Of a stretch of 39,328 nucleotides of DNA, positions 33,599-39,328 are shown one piece after another (positions within the stretch are counted from its first letter, which is position 1; each line of letters begins with the position of its first letter). The position numbers were made by a program, and so were the translations under genes. The DNA is from Paraglomus occultum (lineage: Eukaryota > Glomeromycota > Glomeromycetes > Paraglomerales > Paraglomeraceae), in contig CAJVPJ010000155.1 of NCBI GenBank assembly GCA_910592205.1, positions 1-39,328 of the forward strand, read 5' to 3'. The notes below the pieces were generated by a model. That model made no database searches. It saw nothing but the letters and a program-made list of their open reading frames with translations, and was not told the origin of the DNA.

Positions 33599-36432
33599 AT
33601 GGCTGGTCAAATGGAGTACGGCAATAGATCGTCATATGGGAATGGACAAGACATTACCAGAGACGTCAGAGTTGTCATTTCTATAGGTAAGCCCAGTGGC
33701 GAGAGAGATGGAGTTTATAAATACTGTATGAATTGTCTTCAGGCAGAGATGTTGGAACGAATGGAAATGTCTACAGTCAATATTAACTGGTTATGAATGT
33801 CTTTGTTACTGATATAATGCAAGAAAGATCTTGGAACCACATTTTCAGGTAATGGTTACTGCGTACATGCCTTTGGATCGTTTGATATAACAGGCTGAAT
33901 TGTTTTTAATACTGTTCTCTTTACATACTTTTTTTCTTCAAGGGTTTTCATATGCTAATAAGAAGAACCCAGAAATAGTGACAAATGACACATGGCAAGT
34001 GACCAATTCATTGTTCACTATTACACTTATTATTAATTTGATTTAGACTAATACTCGTCAATGTCAACAGGCCAGAACAAACAGGAGTGTTCAAAACGAA
34101 TTCAGCATTGCTCTATGACGAAAATTTTAATGTGATAAAATGGTAAGATACCTTATCATATTTATCAAACGTTAGGTATACAAGTACTGGTTTCCTACAG
34201 ACACGCACCGCAATTGAGACATCTCACGCCTTGAATATTCTTGCACATTATCATACTTTTACGTCCATCTTGCCCCTCTCCTCACTTTTTCATAATTTAG
34301 GGGTTACCCGGCACTAGCGCAAGAACCTCGCAAGAAAACGAAAAGAGGTAACAAAAATCAAATGAAACCCATAAACGTTGATCTGTTCAAACTGCACATG
34401 GGTAATATACGCGAGGAAGATCGACCGAGATTACCTAATGGCTTACCCTACACTAAAGCCTGTGCTGACTATTTGAGAGAGTTTAACAAAGTATGGAATA
34501 AGTAAATGGAGTGGGCGTTGAAGTGATTGGGGAAATATAAAACATTTATAACCTACTCTATTTACAGTTACTGACTTTTTTTCTTTATTCTCCGTATACA
34601 CAATGTATCCTCTTAGGTCATAAAAGAAAAAATAACGACACGGTGGCCCGGCATACAGTATCCAAAACAATGTTTATTTGTAATGACGGTTCCGGCCGAG
34701 TGGAACGATGAAACAAGAGGCATTATGCGTGATATCGCTGCTCAAGCGGGAATCTTAGAGGATGTGTATGCTGACAATCTAGAATTTACGACTGAACGTA
34801 CGTGTAGAGTATGGGATAATTGGGGTTGGTTTAGAGAGTGTTGATACATACCCTAATGATTTTTGTATTTCTATCTTCTTTATAGCTGAGGCTGCTGCAG
34901 TTCATTGTATTTCGTCATTGAAAGAGTATGATTTGCTTGTTGGATGTAAGTACGGAAAAAAAAATAGAATTTGTATTATAATAACCAGCTTCAGATGATT
35001 GAGATTTACTGAAACGCTTTTCCAAAAAAAAAAATTCTATCATTAATTATTTCTAAATTTTGTTCGCCATAGCTTCGTTCATGATCGTCGACTGTGGTGG
35101 CGGAACAGTCGATCTAACGACTCGAACGCTCCTCCCAGGTAACCGCCTCTCTGAAATAACTATCCGGAGTGGAGATTTTTGTGGCTCATCATTTGTCGAC
35201 AAACAATTTGTCCTGTTCATCGGGCGCAAATTCGGTCTTGCCGCTCTCAAAAAACTCAACGAGCTTCACTATGGGCAACTACAATACCTTGTTCAACATT
35301 TCTGCTCTAGGGTGAAATTCTCGTTTAATGGAAATCGGGCCACATATAAACCCAGAACGATAGACGTAGAGTCGACCTGTCCAGCAGCAATGGATTATGT
35401 GACAGGAGCGGCGGCGGATGCACTGAACGCGGCAGATTGGTTAATTGAATTAAGTTTCGAAGATATAAAGAGCATGTTTGATCCTGTTGTCAACAGGATA
35501 TTGGAACTAATTCAGGCTCAACTTGTTGCGTCGAATGGCCAGTGTCAAGCAATATTTATGGTTGGTGGATTTGCCGAGAATCAATATCTGCAAAATAGAG
35601 TCAAGGAGACTTTTAGTAGTAAAGTACGGATTATTGCTGTGCCTAGGCATCCAATAGCTGCTGTATCGCGTGGTGCTCTTGCATACGGTAAGAGTATTTT
35701 CTATGAAATACTTGTGTGGTCTATTGAGAAAATGCGTACAAGCATAATATCTTCAGAAACCTTTTTATAGGAGATACTTTTTCTTTTTTTTTTTTTCTTT
35801 GACAACAAGAAATAGAAATCGTATATGCTACGATAAAAGCTTTATGATTCTCACGCTTTTTTCTTTTGCTCTTCAAACAAAAGGCTTAAACATGAATCTC
35901 GTCCAAACACGCGTTTTAAAATGGACATACGGCGTGGAAACTTACCATGTCTGGAAGCCAACCGATCCCATTGAACGTCGTACCCCGCGCGGTTTCGTAA
36001 TGCACTTTAAACGTCTCGCTCAGCGTGGCATGCAAGTAGCAGTCGATCAGAAGTTTTCTTATCAGGCGTCGAGTTTGAGTCCTCAACAAACGGAAATGTT
36101 GTTTCATGTATTTGTTACGCAAGCCGATGATGCGGTATATTGTGACGATCCCGGTATGAGGTTGTTGGGTAAACTACAGATTGTAAGTAATCAACAAGAG
36201 ACAGTAAGAGGATGTGTGGATTTGAAGTTGTGCATAAATATGTTGAATTAACCTTTTACATTCTATTCCATATCTCGTGCCTTATTTGCAGTATCTTTCT
36301 CCTCCTCGACATCCTCAAGACAATCGACATGTTGAATTTTCACTGATGTTTGGTAAAATGGAAGTCAAAGCAATCGCGCGAAACACAGACACTGGTGAAA
36401 TTTGTCATACTTCATTTGTGCTCGATATATGA
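33599..36432 (+). CDS. Hsp70-like protein (HSPA12-type), mirror copy
   Basis: Identical copy of the 572-residue Hsp70-like gene, here on the plus strand and easiest to read. Exons: 33599-33686, 33828-33848, 33943-33994, 34071-34142, 34301-34490, 34617-34797, 34886-34945, 35073-35687, 35884-36182, 36292-36432. All introns are GT-AG except 33995-34070, which begins gcaagt. ATP-binding motifs are intact, as in the other copy. The ATG at 33599 gives a short 24-residue leader before the first beta strand (VRVVISIDLGTT). Confidence 0.88.
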
Positions 36433-37033
36433 TGACTCGTCATCAAAGTTAATAGAGTTATAAAATTTGGTTTCTTTTACTTGTCCACTGTATCAATCGA
36501 CCTTGTTTTATGATATTAGTTGTCTGTAGTAATTAAGATTTGCTTTTTCTATGATTACTAATATATTATTGGTGATGGGTATACTTGTAGCATATAAATA
36601 AATAATGGGTGTGAGAGTAGGTTCAATCTTTTCTAAAGACATGAAAAGTGGGTATAAAACATTGAGAGGAAGTTTTATTGCTCAAATATTGGACTATTAC
36701 TATTGATTCTACGACATCGCAATTGATTCGGAATGTTTGCAGACCGTGAAACGGATGAAGTGGACGAATTATAATAAATTATTCTGAATGTATATGTAGT
36801 AACACGTGATATATTCAATAGAGTGATACTGATTAGACACGTTTGCATGTTCGATCACATATAAAATTAAAGTGAAAATTGCAAACAAGTTCTGGTCTCC
36901 TTGAGCGATTGCAATAGCGAATATCTCTTTTATTTAGCAATAATGATTGTGAACATTAATATTAATATAGTGCATCATTGCCAAACCATGTTTATATAAT
37001 GTTGTCTTAATAACCCAAACTATCTCCTTATTA
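36433..37033. other. Mirror of the convergent intergenic region
   Basis: Reverse complement of 2296-2896, between the stop codons of the Hsp70-like gene and the kinase relic. No gene is seen. Confidence 0.6.
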
Positions 37034-37747
37034 TTACTCCTCGTCTATCTTCATTAACTCTACCTCTAAAACTGGCAAGCTGAAATCTGATAAAGGAGGC
37101 AACTGAGAAGAGCTATTTCTTGGTTTAGGCAAACCTCCAGTAGGTAAAAGCGTGCTAGAGTATTTACTCTCCTTCTCGAGACGCGATAGCGGCTTTACAT
37201 TATTATGATAAACGGCATTCCACACATTGTCACCAGATTTATCCCTTTCCGCATCTTCAATAATATCGCGAATCTCCTGGTAAAGTGCCCATCCATTTAT
37301 TGGACGCTTATCAGGATCAGCATCACAACACCGCTCGGCAAGTTTCTTGTATTCCTCTGGCGCAGAATCAGGCATCGACGGTCGCAGTCCCTCACAAACA
37401 CGTATCGCCAAACACTTGTCAAATACAAACGACCAATCTCTAAATGGTGGTTCACCAGTAGCAATCAAATACATAATGATATCAAATGAATACATATCCG
37501 ATTTCTGAGTAAATGTGCAGGTATGGAAGACTTCCGGTGCAATAAAAGGCAAAACGCCTCGAATGGTTGAATTTGACTTGCGTAAATTCACTGATTGCGA
37601 AAGACCAAAATCGCATATCAATGATTCTATCTCATTATCACGTGTTTCAGCAAGTGTACGCAAAATGATCTGAAGCCAGTAATAGTGGTCTATCAGTTTT
37701 TCTGTGGATGTAAGCAAATACCGCGTCTCATTGAATGTGAAGATCAA
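37034..37747 (-). pseudogene. Protein kinase relic (C-lobe only), mirror copy
   Basis: Identical to 1582-2295. It retains the DFG and APE motifs and the kinase subdomain XI arginine, but no N-lobe, no catalytic HRD loop and no ATG upstream of subdomain IX. Confidence 0.7.
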
Positions 37748-37968
37748 TTCAATTTGCTCAGAATGCGGTCAAGCTTTTCCTTACACCAAAGTTTCATATA
37801 ATGTTTTCTGAGCTCGTTTTTGATTCTCAACTCGCCTTCCGCTTGTTTCAAAGTTGCTTTCGGGTTCTCATCTCTGTAGTTCCACATAAACTCGCGTTCT
37901 CTCATTATTATTATACTTGCATTCACGTCCAACTCAGCCTTGTTATATGTTTTACTTACACAAAACAT
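37744..37968 (-). pseudogene. Possible pogo-type transposase relic, mirror copy
   Basis: Mirror of 1361-1585, a 74-residue frame with a weak CENP-B-like helix-turn-helix resemblance. The same doubts apply. Confidence 0.3.
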
Positions 37969-38088
37969 GTGATTGAAGCGCTGAATCAACTACAGGTGCC
38001 AGGTCCAGCACACTTAACAAAATAGATCGGGAACCCTCCATGCCTTTATCAGAGACAAAAGAGAATAAAAAATCTCTTTTATATGCTT

Positions 38089-38628
38089 GTTTGCATATCG
38101 GATATCGGTCCTTTTCTCCGTTATATCGAAAGATCTGCTATACCGAGTTTTCACAATATAACAGATATCATAATAAGCTACATAGTACTCAGTTATAGCA
38201 ATTTTATTGGTAATATTTGTTAGCTCAAACTACGAACGTCTTACAATCACTATTTGCTCTCATTATCCGCAAGTGAAATTTATTCTTTATCTGCTTGAAT
38301 CGAAGACTTTATCGACAGTTATTCCTGTTATTTTATAGATTTTTTGATTTTATTAGTATGCAACAACAGAGGTATATTACAATGAGTAAACGCATTCTAC
38401 GCCACCCTCCAAAATCCAACAATTGGATTGGTTTTTTAATTTTGATAGAACTGACACATAGTACTTTTTGGGTTAGCAATCCGTTATAGGCTTTATCGAG
38501 AGATTACTAATAAAATCTGGTATATAGAGACACATTTATTAGTGTTGGATTTAAATCTCCGTACTAAGCGATATCCGTTATATCGAGAGTCGTGTTTGCA
38601 GTATACAGTCAAACCTCTTTATATCGAT
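38089..38628. repeat. Pogo-like inverted-repeat debris, mirror copy
   Basis: Mirror of 701-1240. The cagtcaaacctctttatatc terminus is at 38606-38625, next to TA at 38604-38605. Related ccgttatatcga motifs lie near 38119 and 38576. Confidence 0.35.
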
Positions 38629-38769
38629 AAAATTTTGTTTACCCGAACCAGTCCTATTATCTTATACCGATACAATCTTCGGAACGGTTAACTATTGAAA
38701 TTTTCTCTGATTATACCAATATTCTTGTGCAACACCAAAATTGACCAATCAACTTGTCTCAATTATATA

Positions 38770-39328
38770 CACTCAGTGGAAAAAAGTCACCGGACACTTT
38801 GTATATTTGAATATTGCTCGGGATAATTTATAATAAAATGACTGTAAATTTTTACCATAAATAGTTTAGCATCCGTAAATCATTCTATAGTGGAACAGTC
38901 GCGAATATTGATGTAAACAAAGTCAATTAATAACAAAGTTTTTCTTCGATCTCTCTTATTCATTACGTAAAAATTGCGCGAGAATGAGTAACCAGCTTTC
39001 AGTTAAGAATAGGAGAGAACTTACCGAATGTGAACGTGCAAAAATTATTGCACTTTCAGAAGATGGGCAATCGGTGCGTAAAATATCAAAAAAACTCGGT
39101 TACCCTAAGTCTACTGTTCAAGATACGATTTCCCGTTACAAGACTAAAGGAGGCACCAATAGTGCACCACGATGCGGCCGCCCTTCCTTGCTTGATAAAA
39201 ATGCGAAGAATCATTTAAAGGAAATAGTAGAGAACAAACCACGAATAACTGCTAATGAAATTCAAAAAGACTTTGCTGAATCAGATCTTCAGATATCAAC
39301 AAAAACCATTAGAACTCATTTGCATGAT
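38770..39328 (+). mobile_element. 5' part of a Tc1/mariner transposon, mirror copy
   Basis: Mirror of 1-559. The terminal repeat starts at 38770 after TATA, and the transposase frame begins 214 bases later and runs off the end. The element is cut at the same base as at the left window edge. Confidence 0.8.
38984..39328 (+). CDS. Tc1-like transposase N-terminal fragment, mirror copy
   Basis: ATG at 38984, open for 115 codons to the window end. It has two helix-turn-helix units and the basic GRPS linker. It is identical to the minus-strand fragment at 1-345. The DDE catalytic domain is not included. Confidence 0.85.
   Translation, partial: MSNQLSVKNRRELTECERAKIIALSEDGQSVRKISKKLGYPKSTVQDTISRYKTKGGTNSAPRCGRPSLLDKNAKNHLKEIVENKPRITANEIQKDFAESDLQISTKTIRTHLHD

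Larger units (their letters stand above)
19788..39328. repeat. Right arm of the 19.5-kb palindrome
   Basis: Mirror copy of 1-19541, with coordinates related by 39329 minus x. It adds no gene that is absent from the left arm. The two arms have exactly the same length and stop at the same base of the same transposase codon at the two window ends. That is expected if the window is a complete contig that folds back on itself. Confidence 0.98.

Noticed and set aside
1-39328. Linear plasmid, viral or telomeric hairpin genome
   Set aside because: Genes are spliced nuclear housekeeping types, there are no telomere repeats, and no replication or capsid genes are present. The symmetry centre is a transposon, not an origin or telomere.

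Overview
The window looks like nuclear DNA of a filamentous fungus, most probably an arbuscular mycorrhizal fungus (Glomeromycotina). It is AT-rich, with short GT-AG introns (about 75-200 nt). It carries an HSPA12-type Hsp70-like protein and a tyrosine-kinase-like fragment, two families strongly expanded in that group. It also has ordinary eukaryotic housekeeping genes and Tc1/pogo-type DNA transposons. The taxon is inferred from protein style, not from a marker gene.

The dominant fact is architectural. The window is one giant inverted repeat. Bases 1-19541 are the reverse complement of 19788-39328 (position x pairs with 39329-x) in every gene, homopolymer and microsatellite I compared. Only 246 bases at the centre (19542-19787) are single copy. 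Every gene therefore appears twice in mirror image, and the real gene content is one 19.5-kb arm.

Layout of the left arm: 1-559, 5' part of a Tc1/mariner element whose transposase is cut by the window edge; about 701-1585, pogo-like transposon debris; 1582-2295, a protein kinase C-lobe relic; 2897-5730 (minus), an intact ten-exon Hsp70-like gene; 6417-7400, a multi-pass membrane protein of unknown function; 8683-10845, a seven-exon CHY/RING E3 ubiquitin ligase of the PIRH2/RCHY1 type; 10846-15679, a long stretch without a convincing gene; 15680-18681, a two-exon gene for a Urb2/Npa2-like nucleolar ribosome-biogenesis protein. The right arm repeats this in reverse.

The centre of the palindrome lies inside a 506-bp non-autonomous Tc1-like element (19412-19917) with 130-bp terminal inverted repeats flanked by TA. 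This suggests how the palindrome arose: the inverted repeats of one small transposon acted as a hinge, either in the assembly or amplification (most likely) or in the cell by fold-back duplication. No pathway links the genes; they are ordinary unrelated fungal neighbours. Exons were deduced by eye from splice signals and protein family continuity. In-frame GTG or TTG codons were not accepted as starts.
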